Shown: positions 34,101 through 43,390 of the stretch, in pieces
How the letters are laid out: each line of letters starts with the position of its first letter
How positions within the stretch are numbered: the stretch's first letter is position 1
Assembly (NCBI RefSeq): GCF_027158005.1
Contig: NZ_JAPVLQ010000007.1
Location: forward strand, 87,510 to 151,509
Length of the DNA stretch: 64,000 nt
Origin: Rhodococcus sp. H36-A4
Lineage (GTDB): Bacteria; Actinomycetota; Actinomycetes; Mycobacteriales; Mycobacteriaceae
Direction: 5' to 3'
Translations under genes and position numbers: made by a program
Notes under the pieces: generated by a model
Told to the model about the DNA's origin: nothing
The model's input: the letters and a program-made list of their open reading frames with translations, nothing else
Database searches by the model: none

Positions 34101-35675
34101 TCATCGCGCGAATGTCTTCTTCAGGTTCTCGATCACTCCCTCGAGACCCCGATGGCCGAGGTACCCGTCGGGGCGGATTACGAACGCTGTCGGACCGGTG
34201 ACACCGTATTCGGTGCGAAATTCGCTTGCGGAATCGACGACGACCGGCAGCACGGAGGTCACGTAGCTCGCCACAAGCAGATAAACGTCGAGAAGTCCGT
34301 GCGCGGCGTCGACGGCTGCCGCGCCGAGCTCTTCGAATTTTTCGACCTCACCGTCCGAATACAACAGGAGCGTGTGGCCGACGCCACCGAATAGTTCGAA
34401 CAGGCGGAGAGGAAACGCGACCATGTCGCGGATCAGTCCTCGCGCATCGGGGGCTCGTTCCCCGGGCTGTACGACGGCGGCTGTCGGGTCGGACTCGGAG
34501 ACCAACGGACTTCCTGCATACGAGATCAGGAGTTGAGCTTGCTTGCGCATCGCCGTCTCCACGGAGCTTTCACCTGCACCGATTCCTTCGCGGGCGTTTC
34601 GGACCGTCATCCCGACGACCTCCTCGCCGACGGGTCGGCGTTCGGCGTCGTAGCTGTCGGTCAGGCCAGGGGCGGCCACACCGAGTACGGACAATGCGAC
34701 CTTCCAGGCAAGGTTGTGCGCGTCCTGAATCCCGGTGTTCATACCTTGGGCTCCGGTCGGGGGGTGAATGTGGGCGGCGTCGCCCGCGACGAACACACGG
34801 CCACAGCCGTATGCGTCGACGATGCGATGGCTGATTCGAAAGACCGATGACCAGCGTAGATTCGACGCCGTCGTCGGCTCTGGTGCCAGCTGGTCCAGAA
34901 CGGCCTGAATGTGATGCAGTTCGGGTGCGGGGCCTGCAGCGAAGCCGTGTGTAATGCCGTCGCCACTGCTGGGTCGATCAGTCAGTTCCGGTGGGACGAG
35001 CATGGTCACGCGGTAGCGCTTGTGCCCCGGCAGCGGCATCGCCACCAGCATCGCGTTCGTTGTGCCGTCGGTGGCAGTGCGCGTGATTCTTATGCCGTAC
35101 CCGGTGGGCTGTGACCAGTCGACTTCGACGTCGCCGAGCATGTAGGCCTCGGCGAAGGCGTCGCCCTCGAACGAAAGCCCCAGTTGTTTGCGGACGACGC
35201 TGTGGGCACCGTCGCAGCCGATGACGTACTGAACGTGGTCCATCGCGGAGTCGGACGTGGTGACCGTCACTCCCTCGGTGTCCTGATCGACCGACACGAT
35301 GCCGACTCCGCGCTCGACACCGGACCCGAGTTCGGCAAGTCGCTCCGCAAGGATCCGCTCGGTCTCGTACTGGGGGAGCATTGCGAAGCCGTACGGCACA
35401 TCGGCGGGCAACGCCAAGTCGATTCGCCCGACCTGCTCGCCGTTGGCGTACACGATCTGTCCGCGCATCATGATCGACGCGTCCAGGACGGCCTTCAGCA
35501 CACCCATGTTCTCGAATACTTCGAGCGTGCGAGGCTGAATGCCGACCGCTTTCGCGTAGCGCGGAGGCTCGAGCAGCGGATCGATCACGCGGCACGAGAT
35601 CCCACGCCTCCGAAGTTCGATCGCTGCCGTCAACCCGATCGGTCCAGCCCCTGCCACGAGCACGTCCGTATACAT
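34101..35675 (-). CDS. FAD-dependent aromatic monooxygenase (class A, phenol hydroxylase-like)
   Basis: The protein is 524 residues. FAD-binding GAGPIG is at 9-14, the DG motif is CDGAHSVVRKQLG and the GD motif GRVFVAGDAAHIHPPTGAQG. The C-terminal 120 residues form the thioredoxin-like domain seen in phenol, 3-HPP and polyketide hydroxylases (ARGLIRDMV, then VIRPDGYLGHRG). It hydroxylates an aromatic substrate with NAD(P)H and oxygen. The adjacent VOC gene could encode a ring-handling partner. The substrate is unknown. Confidence 0.87.
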   Translation of the reverse strand: MYTDVLVAGAGPIGLTAAIELRRRGISCRVIDPLLEPPRYAKAVGIQPRTLEVFENMGVLKAVLDASIMMRGQIVYANGEQVGRIDLALPADVPYGFAMLPQYETERILAERLAELGSGVERGVGIVSVDQDTEGVTVTTSDSAMDHVQYVIGCDGAHSVVRKQLGLSFEGDAFAEAYMLGDVEVDWSQPTGYGIRITRTATDGTTNAMLVAMPLPGHKRYRVTMLVPPELTDRPSSGDGITHGFAAGPAPELHHIQAVLDQLAPEPTTASNLRWSSVFRISHRIVDAYGCGRVFVAGDAAHIHPPTGAQGMNTGIQDAHNLAWKVALSVLGVAAPGLTDSYDAERRPVGEEVVGMTVRNAREGIGAGESSVETAMRKQAQLLISYAGSPLVSESDPTAAVVQPGERAPDARGLIRDMVAFPLRLFELFGGVGHTLLLYSDGEVEKFEELGAAAVDAAHGLLDVYLLVASYVTSVLPVVVDSASEFRTEYGVTGPTAFVIRPDGYLGHRGLEGVIENLKKTFAR

Positions 35676-35801
35676 GTCTTCACCGCCGCACAGTCGGTTC
35701 TCCCTGGTCGAGAGTCAGTATGGCGACTGTTCGGGCGCCGATGTGCCGTTCTCCACGGACCTCATGCTCAACGGGTGAAAACCGGCGGCTTTTGTTCGTT
35801 G

Positions 35802-36593
35802 CTACATCGGGGGTAAGAGACCCAGCGAGATCAAATCGTCCAGCAACTGTCGTATGTTGCCGGTGTCGAACGAGAGGAAAGCGCGTTCGGTCTCGATAGC
35901 GGCAACGTGCTGGGCCAGCACCTCGGGGTCACGCAACGCGAGGATGGTAGCCAGATCCGAGGCCTTGGCGCCGCTGTGCGCAGCCTGTGCGGCCAGTAGG
36001 ACGTTGAGGTAGCCGTGCTGCTCGAAACCTGTGTCAGCGTTGGTATTTCGAACCGCGTTGTCAAGTCCCGCGACAGCCTTGAAGGAGATTTCACGTCGCG
36101 CAGCCTCGTGGATGGCAGCGGCCAGTTCCTGCTCGCCAGGATATGCGTCCGCGGTGACGCCGCCGGTACGGAACTTGGCGTGGTAGCCACGCTCGTCCAC
36201 GGCGTCGAACACCTCGGCTCGATGTTGTCCGCGCGGGATCTCGACGTAGACGTCGATGGCAGGGTCGACGGCACCCAGTGCGGTGATGTCGGTCCCGTCC
36301 GGCAGCGCCACCTCGATCGTGGCGACGGTCAGATTCGACTTCGCATACATCCGATCGAGGGCGGCCTCGACTGTGGCGGGGCCACCCGACGCGATCAGTG
36401 AGATCGACAGTGGTTCGGTCACGTCGGTGAGTTCGTCGAGACGGGGGATAGGGATCATCAACGGACCGACGAGGTCCGAGAATGCGGCATCCTTGTACGA
36501 AAGATGCTGCTGGACAGCGATTTCGATCGGTGTATCGCCTGGCAGGAGGAGGGGAGCGTCGTCGCACAGTCCGCGGAACAATCTCGGAATCAC
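35802..36593 (-). CDS. Conserved hypothetical protein
   Basis: The protein is 263 residues with GTG start and GAGATGAA upstream. It is soluble. It includes MIPIPRLDELTDVTEPLSISLI, a segment with alternating strands (VDVYVEIPRGQHRAEVFDAV) and AKFRTGGVTADAYPGEQELAAAIHEA. The C-terminal 90 residues are helical. The alternating pattern suggests a TIM-barrel-like or decarboxylase-like protein, but no motif confirms this. It is divergent from recC by about 260 bp. No function is proposed. Confidence 0.6.
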   Translation of the reverse strand: MIPRLFRGLCDDAPLLLPGDTPIEIAVQQHLSYKDAAFSDLVGPLMIPIPRLDELTDVTEPLSISLIASGGPATVEAALDRMYAKSNLTVATIEVALPDGTDITALGAVDPAIDVYVEIPRGQHRAEVFDAVDERGYHAKFRTGGVTADAYPGEQELAAAIHEAARREISFKAVAGLDNAVRNTNADTGFEQHGYLNVLLAAQAAHSGAKASDLATILALRDPEVLAQHVAAIETERAFLSFDTGNIRQLLDDLISLGLLPPM

Positions 36594-36851
36594 TTCATCT
36601 CACCCGACTGCCGTTGTCGGGTGAGATGATGCGCAACGTCGAGTCGCGTTCAGTCGATCGGTCGGGTTCGGCGGAGTCGGTCACCGTCCAACTGTAGCGA
36701 CAGCAGCGCAGTGGTCCACATATCAAGTGGTCGAGCTACCAATCGGGCCGGCGCCGTGACAGGTCGATGTCGAAGCCGAAGTATGTCGGTCTGCTCGAGT
36801 AGGGTCTAGTAACCGTCCGTGCAGTGAGCGATCGCAGAAGGAGACATTTCA

Positions 36852-39800
36852 GTGGTGCTGAGGCTTTATCGCGCCACCCGCGGGGATGCGCTCGCAACGG
36901 CACTGGCTGAGGTGATGTCCAGTCCTCTTTCTGATCCCTTTGCAGCGGAAGTGATTTCGGTTCCCGCGAAGGGAGTCGAGCGTTGGCTGACTCAGCGTCT
37001 GTCGATGTCGCTGGGTGGGGCATCGGCCGACGGTATCGGCGCCAATATCGAGTTCCCTTCGCCGACCCGCCTCGTCCAGGACGCGCGGTCGGCGGCCCTC
37101 GGACGCGATCGCAACCTGGAACCGTGGTCACGTGGACGTGTGCTGTGGACGACGCTCGACGTCATCGACGGCTCGCTGACCGAACCCTGGTGCGCGGTGC
37201 TCGCCAAACACCTCGGTAACGGAACGGACGAACATCGGGCCGGACGTAGATGGTCCACGGCAGCCCACTTGTCCGAGCTCTTCCGGATGTACGCCGCGGA
37301 CCGTCCATCGATGATCGTCGACTGGTCGGCAGGCGTCGACAGTGACGGCGTCGGCGGCGCTTTGGCCGAGGACCTGCGCTGGCAGGCTGAACTGTGGCGA
37401 GCGGTTCGCGCCCGCATCGGACACGCGAGCCCTGCCGAGCTTCTCGACGATGCGTGTGCAGCGATCCGCGCCGACCGGTCGATACTCGACCTCCCCGAGC
37501 GGGTGTCGCTATTCGGTGCCACGAGGCTGACAACCGATCAACTGCAGGTGATAGCCGCGATCGCCGAACATCGCGACGTGCACGTGTGGCTGCCGCATCC
37601 GAGTGATCGAATGTGGACACAGCGCGTCGACCAGCAACTCGTCAGCAGGAGATCAGAGGACCGATCGGCGGTGACGATCGAACATCCGCTGCTCGCCGGC
37701 CTTGCCCGAGACGTACGTGAACTGCAGATGCGACTCCTCGGGCTCGGTGGCGAACTCGTCGATACGGTCGAAACCAGTGCCGGCTTTCCCCACACGTTGC
37801 TCGGCCGAGTGCAGGACGACATCTCGAACAACAGGATCCCGACCAGGACCGCCGAACCGGACGGCACCGTCGCCGTCCACGCGTGTCACGGTGCTCCACG
37901 TCAAGTCGAGGTCTTACGAGAGACCCTGCTGCACCTGTTCGACGATGATCCGACGCTCGAACCCCGCGACGTGCTGGTCATGTGCCCCGACGTCGAGACA
38001 TATGCGCCGCTGATCAGAGCGACTTTCGGACAGGGTGGGCTGGCACATCCCGGTCACACCCTTCGCGTCCGGCTGGCAGACCGGGGGCTACGGCAGACCA
38101 ATCCGCTGCTCGCCGTGATCGCGACACTGCTCGACCTCGCGGTGGGACGAGTGACCGCCAGTCAGCTTCTCGACCTCGCCGTCGCCGACCCGGTTCGCCT
38201 TCGGTTCGGCTTCTCCGATGACGATGTGGAGCGCCTCCGTGAATGGACACAGGTATCGGGAGCTCGTTGGGGAATCAACTCCCGTCAACGCGAAAGCTTC
38301 GGCCTCGGCGGCTTCCGGCAGAACACGTTCAACAGTGCGGTCGACCGTCTGCTGTTGGGCGTGGCTGCCGACGAAACCGCCCACGAGTGGCTCGATCTGG
38401 CACTGCCGGTCGACGACGTGGACGGCAACGACATCGACCTGACCGGTCGGTTCGCGGAGTTCATCGATCGACTTGCGGTCACCTTGCGGGACCTACAAGG
38501 ACCTCAGCGGACGGCAGAATGGCGCCACGCGCTCGTTCGAGCACTCGACCTGCTCGCGGAGGTTGCTCCATCCGATGCGTGGCAGCGTGCGCAAGCACTA
38601 CGCGAACTCGTCGAGTCCACCGAGCACGGCGACAATTCGGTCATCCGATTGGCCGACGTGCGGGCAATGCTTACGCGGGCTCTTGCTGGACGGCCTTCGC
38701 GAGCCAACTTCCGTACCGGAGAGCTGACGGTCTGCACCATGGTTCCGATGAGATCCGTTCCGCATCGGATCGTGGTGCTTCTCGGCCTCGACGACGAAGT
38801 GTTCCCACGAGCGGGCAGTGTCGATGGCGACAACGTTCTTTCTCGTGACCCGGCTCCCGGTGAGCGTGACGTCCGTAGCGAGGACCGTCAATTATTGCTC
38901 GACGCGGTGATGTCGGCAGGGGAGAAGCTGCTGTTGTTCTACACGGGCGCAGACCCGGTGTCCGGTTCGGTGAAGCCACCGGCTATTCCGCTCACCGAAC
39001 TTCTCGACGTGGTCGCGGCAACTGCAGGAGCCGATGTGGTCACTCGACATCCCTTGCAACCCTTCGACTCTCGAAACTTCGATCGGCGTGATCCGTTGAG
39101 TTACGACAAGGCCTCGCTCGACGGAGCGCGAGCAAGCCAGCGCGAACCCGTCGCGCCACAGCCCTTTCTTGCCTCGGCGCTCCCGACACGGGGTCACGGC
39201 GACGTGGCTCTCGACGATCTTGTCGCTTTCCTCGAACATCCCATTGCCGCATTTCTCAAACAGCGCATGGGTATTCGCGTACCGGAGATCGACGACGATC
39301 TGTCCGATTCACTCACCGTCGAGTTGGACGGACTGCAGAAGTGGGACATCGGTGATCGCATGCTCGCCGAGCGTCTTGCAGGCACCGACGTCGCGGACTT
39401 CCGTGCTGCAGAATGGCGGCGCGGCACCCTCCCACCGTTTCATCTCGGTGAAAAGCAGTTGCAGGACATCACCCGCGCCGTTGACGCGCTGGTCGACGTG
39501 TCCCGAGAAGTTCACGCAGGTGACACAGGCACACTCGACATATCCATCCGACTCGGATCCGGTCGACGACTGAGCGGGACGGTCACCGGAATTCACGGAG
39601 ACACCATTGCCAGGACGTCGTACTCGCGTCTTGCGCCGAAGCATCGTCTTGCCGCATGGGTTCGCCTACTCGTCGTTGCAGCACAGGATGATTTGCGACC
39701 CTGGCAGGCTGTCACGACGGGCCGTGGACCGGGGAATCGAGCGGCGTGGCGATCGACGATCACGGCGCCCGTGGACGCGCTCGCGCAACTGGAACTGCTC

Positions 39801-40124
39801 GTAGCCCTACGGGACCTGGGTTTGTCGTCACCGCTTCCGATCGCGCCGGGGGCATCGTCGGTATACGCAGAGCGCCGGTTTCGCGGTGCGCCTGCGGAAG
39901 ACGCCATCGCGGCGGCCGAGAAGACCTGGTCCGACAAATTCGGTGATGCGAAAGACCGAAGTATCGCGTACTTGTATGGCGCCGGCGCCTCGCTGGAGGT
40001 ACTGAAGTCGACCCCGGTTCGGGCCGAAGATCCGCACCTCGGTGAGGAATCGACGCTCTTCGGAGTTCTCGCATGCCGATTATGGTGTCCATTGCTCGAC
40101 GCGGAAAAGGAGGGCCAGCCATGA
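36852..40124 (+). CDS. recC: Exodeoxyribonuclease V subunit gamma (RecC)
   Basis: The protein is 1090 residues. The N-terminus (LRLYRATRGDALATALAEV and the motif VPAKGVERWLTQRLS) matches RecC, the Chi-recognising subunit, built of inactive helicase folds and an inactive nuclease-like C-terminus. RecBCD processes double-strand breaks for recombination. The start is GTG with AGAAGGAG upstream. Its stop overlaps the recB ATG in ATGA (40121-40124). The length is usual. Confidence 0.93.
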   Translation: MVLRLYRATRGDALATALAEVMSSPLSDPFAAEVISVPAKGVERWLTQRLSMSLGGASADGIGANIEFPSPTRLVQDARSAALGRDRNLEPWSRGRVLWTTLDVIDGSLTEPWCAVLAKHLGNGTDEHRAGRRWSTAAHLSELFRMYAADRPSMIVDWSAGVDSDGVGGALAEDLRWQAELWRAVRARIGHASPAELLDDACAAIRADRSILDLPERVSLFGATRLTTDQLQVIAAIAEHRDVHVWLPHPSDRMWTQRVDQQLVSRRSEDRSAVTIEHPLLAGLARDVRELQMRLLGLGGELVDTVETSAGFPHTLLGRVQDDISNNRIPTRTAEPDGTVAVHACHGAPRQVEVLRETLLHLFDDDPTLEPRDVLVMCPDVETYAPLIRATFGQGGLAHPGHTLRVRLADRGLRQTNPLLAVIATLLDLAVGRVTASQLLDLAVADPVRLRFGFSDDDVERLREWTQVSGARWGINSRQRESFGLGGFRQNTFNSAVDRLLLGVAADETAHEWLDLALPVDDVDGNDIDLTGRFAEFIDRLAVTLRDLQGPQRTAEWRHALVRALDLLAEVAPSDAWQRAQALRELVESTEHGDNSVIRLADVRAMLTRALAGRPSRANFRTGELTVCTMVPMRSVPHRIVVLLGLDDEVFPRAGSVDGDNVLSRDPAPGERDVRSEDRQLLLDAVMSAGEKLLLFYTGADPVSGSVKPPAIPLTELLDVVAATAGADVVTRHPLQPFDSRNFDRRDPLSYDKASLDGARASQREPVAPQPFLASALPTRGHGDVALDDLVAFLEHPIAAFLKQRMGIRVPEIDDDLSDSLTVELDGLQKWDIGDRMLAERLAGTDVADFRAAEWRRGTLPPFHLGEKQLQDITRAVDALVDVSREVHAGDTGTLDISIRLGSGRRLSGTVTGIHGDTIARTSYSRLAPKHRLAAWVRLLVVAAQDDLRPWQAVTTGRGPGNRAAWRSTITAPVDALAQLELLVALRDLGLSSPLPIAPGASSVYAERRFRGAPAEDAIAAAEKTWSDKFGDAKDRSIAYLYGAGASLEVLKSTPVRAEDPHLGEESTLFGVLACRLWCPLLDAEKEGQP

Positions 40125-43100
40125 CCGACTTCGACCTCCTCGGTCCACTTCCTGAGGGGACCACTGTCCTCGAAGCCAGTGCAGGAACGGGCAAGACGTT
40201 CGCCATCGTCGGTCTCGCGACCCGGTACATCGCCGAGGGACTGGCAGATGTCTCGCAGTTGCTGCTCGTAACTTTCAGTAGGGCCGCAACTCAGGAGTTG
40301 CGTGAAAGAACGCGCAACCGGTTCGCCGAGGTCGCCGCAGGGCTGGGCAGTTCGTCGACAAGTAGCGACTCCCTCGTCCGTCATCTGGCCGAGGGGACGG
40401 AAGAAGAAGTCGCCCTGCGCCGCACGCGGTTGCTTCGTGCATTGTCCGAATTCGACTCGGGAACCATCGCGACGACCCACAGCTTCTGTCAGCGCATGCT
40501 CGATGGGTTGGGCATCGCCGGAGAACGCGAACCGGAAGCGATTCTTGTCGAGGCAGTCGACGACTTGACGAGCGAGGTGGTCGATGACATCTACCTGCGG
40601 CGATACAGCAGTGCAGACTTCGATCCGCCTATCGGGCCGGCCGATGCTCGTCAAGTGGCTCGAGAAGCGGTTCGGGACAGACAAGCCCAGCTGGTCCCGG
40701 AGCGGGATGAAGACACCGAAGCGGGACACCGCGTCATTTTCGCGGAAGAGGCCCGTGCAGAAGTGCATCGTCGCAAGAAGCTCGCCGGGATACGAGATTT
40801 CGACGATCTCCTGAGTTTGCTCCATCGTGTTCTCGTTGATCCCGAGCATGGTGACGCCGCGTGTGCCAGGGTTCGCGATCGATTTCGGGTAGTGCTCGTC
40901 GACGAGTTTCAGGACACCGACCCGCTGCAGTGGGACATTCTCCGCAGAGCATTCCACGGCAGGTCGACTCTGCTACTGGTGGGCGATCCGAAGCAGGCCA
41001 TCTACGCATTCCGAGGCGCTGAGGTGCTCAGTTACCTCGATGCTGTCGGCCTCGCCGATCGACACCTCGAACTGACGAGAAATTGGCGAAGCGATTCCGG
41101 TCTGCTCGGTGCGCTCGAAAATGTTTATGCTGGAGCAGCTCTCGGGCACAACGACATCATCGCCCACCCCGTGGGCTCGACACACGACGGTTCTCGGATG
41201 TCCGGTGTACCGCCGCTGCGACTTCGCTACCTCCCTCGGACAGGTGCAGGCCCGCTCAACAAATCGGGCTTTCCAGCGGTTGGCGTGCTTCGTGACCGTG
41301 TCGCCGAAGACGTCGCATCCGACATCGTCGAGCTTCTCCAGTCCTCGACCACGCTTTCGCTGCCGCGGCGCGGCAATACTGTCGCACCGGGAGACATCGC
41401 GGTACTGGTGCGGACGCGCTCACAGATCGCACTGGTGCGTGACGCGCTCGATCGGGTCGGTGTGCCCTCGGTACTGGCCGGCGGGTCCAGCGTGTTCGAC
41501 ACGGTCAGCGCAAGCCACTGGTTGTGGTTTCTGCAAGCGCTCGAACAGCCACACCGTGCCGATCGTGTTCGCCTCGCCGCCCTCACGCCGCTGTTCGGAT
41601 GGACCGCGGAAAGGCTGGACCGTGAAGGCGACGACGCCGTGTCCGACATCAGTGCTCGATTGCGGGAATATGCAGTGTTGTTCGCGCACGCAGGTTTTGC
41701 CGCCGTATTCGAAAAGCTCGCCTCCGAAACACGGTTGGAAGGCCGGCTACTCGCACTCCGAGCCGGTGAGCGACACCTCACCGATCTTCGGCATGTCGCC
41801 CAACTGCTCAATCGTGCTGCCGTCGAGAGCTCTTTGGGGCCGAGTGCACTGACCCGCTGGCTCACCGACAGGATCTATGATCCGACATCGGGCAGCATCA
41901 CCGACCGCAGCAGACGTCTCGACAGCGACGCAGCAGCGGTACAGATCGCCACCGTGCATGCGAGCAAGGGACTGGAATTTCCCGTCGTCTACATCCCGTA
42001 TGCGTGGGATGCGTCGAAGAATCCCTATCCCAGCACGCTCCTTCTGCACGACGAGAGCGGTAAGCGTGTCCTCGACGTCGGAGGCCGTACAGGTCGCGGA
42101 TACGCCGCTCGCAAACTGATTCGCGACAAAGAAGAAGCGGGCGAGGAACTTCGGCTGCTCTACGTCGCGCTCACCAGAGCTCAGTGCCAGGTCGTCTTAT
42201 GGTGGGCGCCGGCATTTTCTACTGCAACGTCGCCGCTGCATCGGTTGATCTTCGCGCGGTTGTCAGGAGTGGCCGAGCCTGAGGAGAAGGCAAAAGTGCC
42301 CGAGGACGTTGCGGTGGCGGGCAGACTCGAGTCCTGGGCCGGTAAAGCGGGCGGCCGGATTTCCATCGAGACCGTAGGCCTGCGCAGTGCAGTCCCAATG
42401 TGGAGCGCGGTGAAACATACGACCGAAGTGCTTGCGGCGGCGACGTTCACGCGTAGTCTCGACATGCTGTGGCGTCGTACTTCGTACTCCGCGTTGACCG
42501 CTGCAGCGCACGACGTGCCCGGGGTGTCGAGCGAACCCGAGAAACCGGAGAGGGACGACGAGCCGGCGGACTCGCGGCCTATCGACGAAGTGCTGGAGGG
42601 GATTCCGTCTCCGATGAACGGTATGCCTGCGGGAGCAGATTTCGGCACTCTTGTGCACGAGATCCTCGAGCACGTCGATACCGCAGCGATCGATCTCGAC
42701 GCCGAAGTGCTTCTTCGATGCAACGAAGCGGTTGCCGAGAGGTCGGCCGAGATCGACCCGTCAGCGCTTGCTGCTGCGTTGATGCCGGTCCTGCGAACTC
42801 CCCTCGGCTTCGGGACGCTCGCGGACATAGCTCCACGTGACCATCTGGCCGAACTCGACTTCGAGATGCCGCTGAACGGAGGCGACGATCCCGGTACCGC
42901 GAACGTGACTCTGCGGGGTATTTCGCGACTGCTCCGCACTTATTTACCCGCGGACGATGCCCTTGCCACATACGCGGACCAGCTCGACGTTCTCGAATCG
43001 AAGCCGCTGCGTGGCTATCTCACCGGCAGCATCGACTCCGTCCTCCGAATACCCGGGCCCAAGTACGTCATCGTCGACTACAAGACGAACAGGCTCTCAC

Positions 43101-43390
43101 GCGGTGATCTGACCGTCATGCATTTCACCAGGGAACGAATGGCGCAGGAGATGCTGCGTTCGCATTATCCGCTGCAGGCGCTGCTGTACGCGGTGGCGCT
43201 GCATCGATATCTGCGGTGGCGCCAGCCCGGGTACGATCCCGAGGTCCACCTCGGTGGGGTGCAATACCACTTCGTGCGCGGCATGGCCGGTCCCGAAACA
43301 CCCTCGGGTTGTGGGGTTTTCGACTGGAATCCTCCTGCCGAACTGATTACCTCCGTGTCCGATCTCCTGGCAGGATCAGCCGTATCATGA
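40121..43390 (+). CDS. recB: Exodeoxyribonuclease V subunit beta (RecB)
   Basis: The protein is 1089 residues. The UvrD-type helicase begins with Walker A EASAGTGKTFAIVGLA; motif II is VLVDEFQDTDPLQW and motif III LLLVGDPKQAIYAFRGAEV. The C-terminal nuclease domain keeps LVHEILEHVD and YVIVDYKTNRL, the D-x-K catalytic pair. RecB is the 3'-5' helicase and nuclease of RecBCD. It overlaps recC and recD by ATGA on both sides. AAAAGGAGGG precedes the start. Confidence 0.94.
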   Translation: MTDFDLLGPLPEGTTVLEASAGTGKTFAIVGLATRYIAEGLADVSQLLLVTFSRAATQELRERTRNRFAEVAAGLGSSSTSSDSLVRHLAEGTEEEVALRRTRLLRALSEFDSGTIATTHSFCQRMLDGLGIAGEREPEAILVEAVDDLTSEVVDDIYLRRYSSADFDPPIGPADARQVAREAVRDRQAQLVPERDEDTEAGHRVIFAEEARAEVHRRKKLAGIRDFDDLLSLLHRVLVDPEHGDAACARVRDRFRVVLVDEFQDTDPLQWDILRRAFHGRSTLLLVGDPKQAIYAFRGAEVLSYLDAVGLADRHLELTRNWRSDSGLLGALENVYAGAALGHNDIIAHPVGSTHDGSRMSGVPPLRLRYLPRTGAGPLNKSGFPAVGVLRDRVAEDVASDIVELLQSSTTLSLPRRGNTVAPGDIAVLVRTRSQIALVRDALDRVGVPSVLAGGSSVFDTVSASHWLWFLQALEQPHRADRVRLAALTPLFGWTAERLDREGDDAVSDISARLREYAVLFAHAGFAAVFEKLASETRLEGRLLALRAGERHLTDLRHVAQLLNRAAVESSLGPSALTRWLTDRIYDPTSGSITDRSRRLDSDAAAVQIATVHASKGLEFPVVYIPYAWDASKNPYPSTLLLHDESGKRVLDVGGRTGRGYAARKLIRDKEEAGEELRLLYVALTRAQCQVVLWWAPAFSTATSPLHRLIFARLSGVAEPEEKAKVPEDVAVAGRLESWAGKAGGRISIETVGLRSAVPMWSAVKHTTEVLAAATFTRSLDMLWRRTSYSALTAAAHDVPGVSSEPEKPERDDEPADSRPIDEVLEGIPSPMNGMPAGADFGTLVHEILEHVDTAAIDLDAEVLLRCNEAVAERSAEIDPSALAAALMPVLRTPLGFGTLADIAPRDHLAELDFEMPLNGGDDPGTANVTLRGISRLLRTYLPADDALATYADQLDVLESKPLRGYLTGSIDSVLRIPGPKYVIVDYKTNRLSRGDLTVMHFTRERMAQEMLRSHYPLQALLYAVALHRYLRWRQPGYDPEVHLGGVQYHFVRGMAGPETPSGCGVFDWNPPAELITSVSDLLAGSAVS

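Noticed and set aside
39593..40957. Long open frame (454 codons) antisense to recC and recB
   Set aside because: Shadow of the overlapping recC-recB junction, with typical antisense composition.
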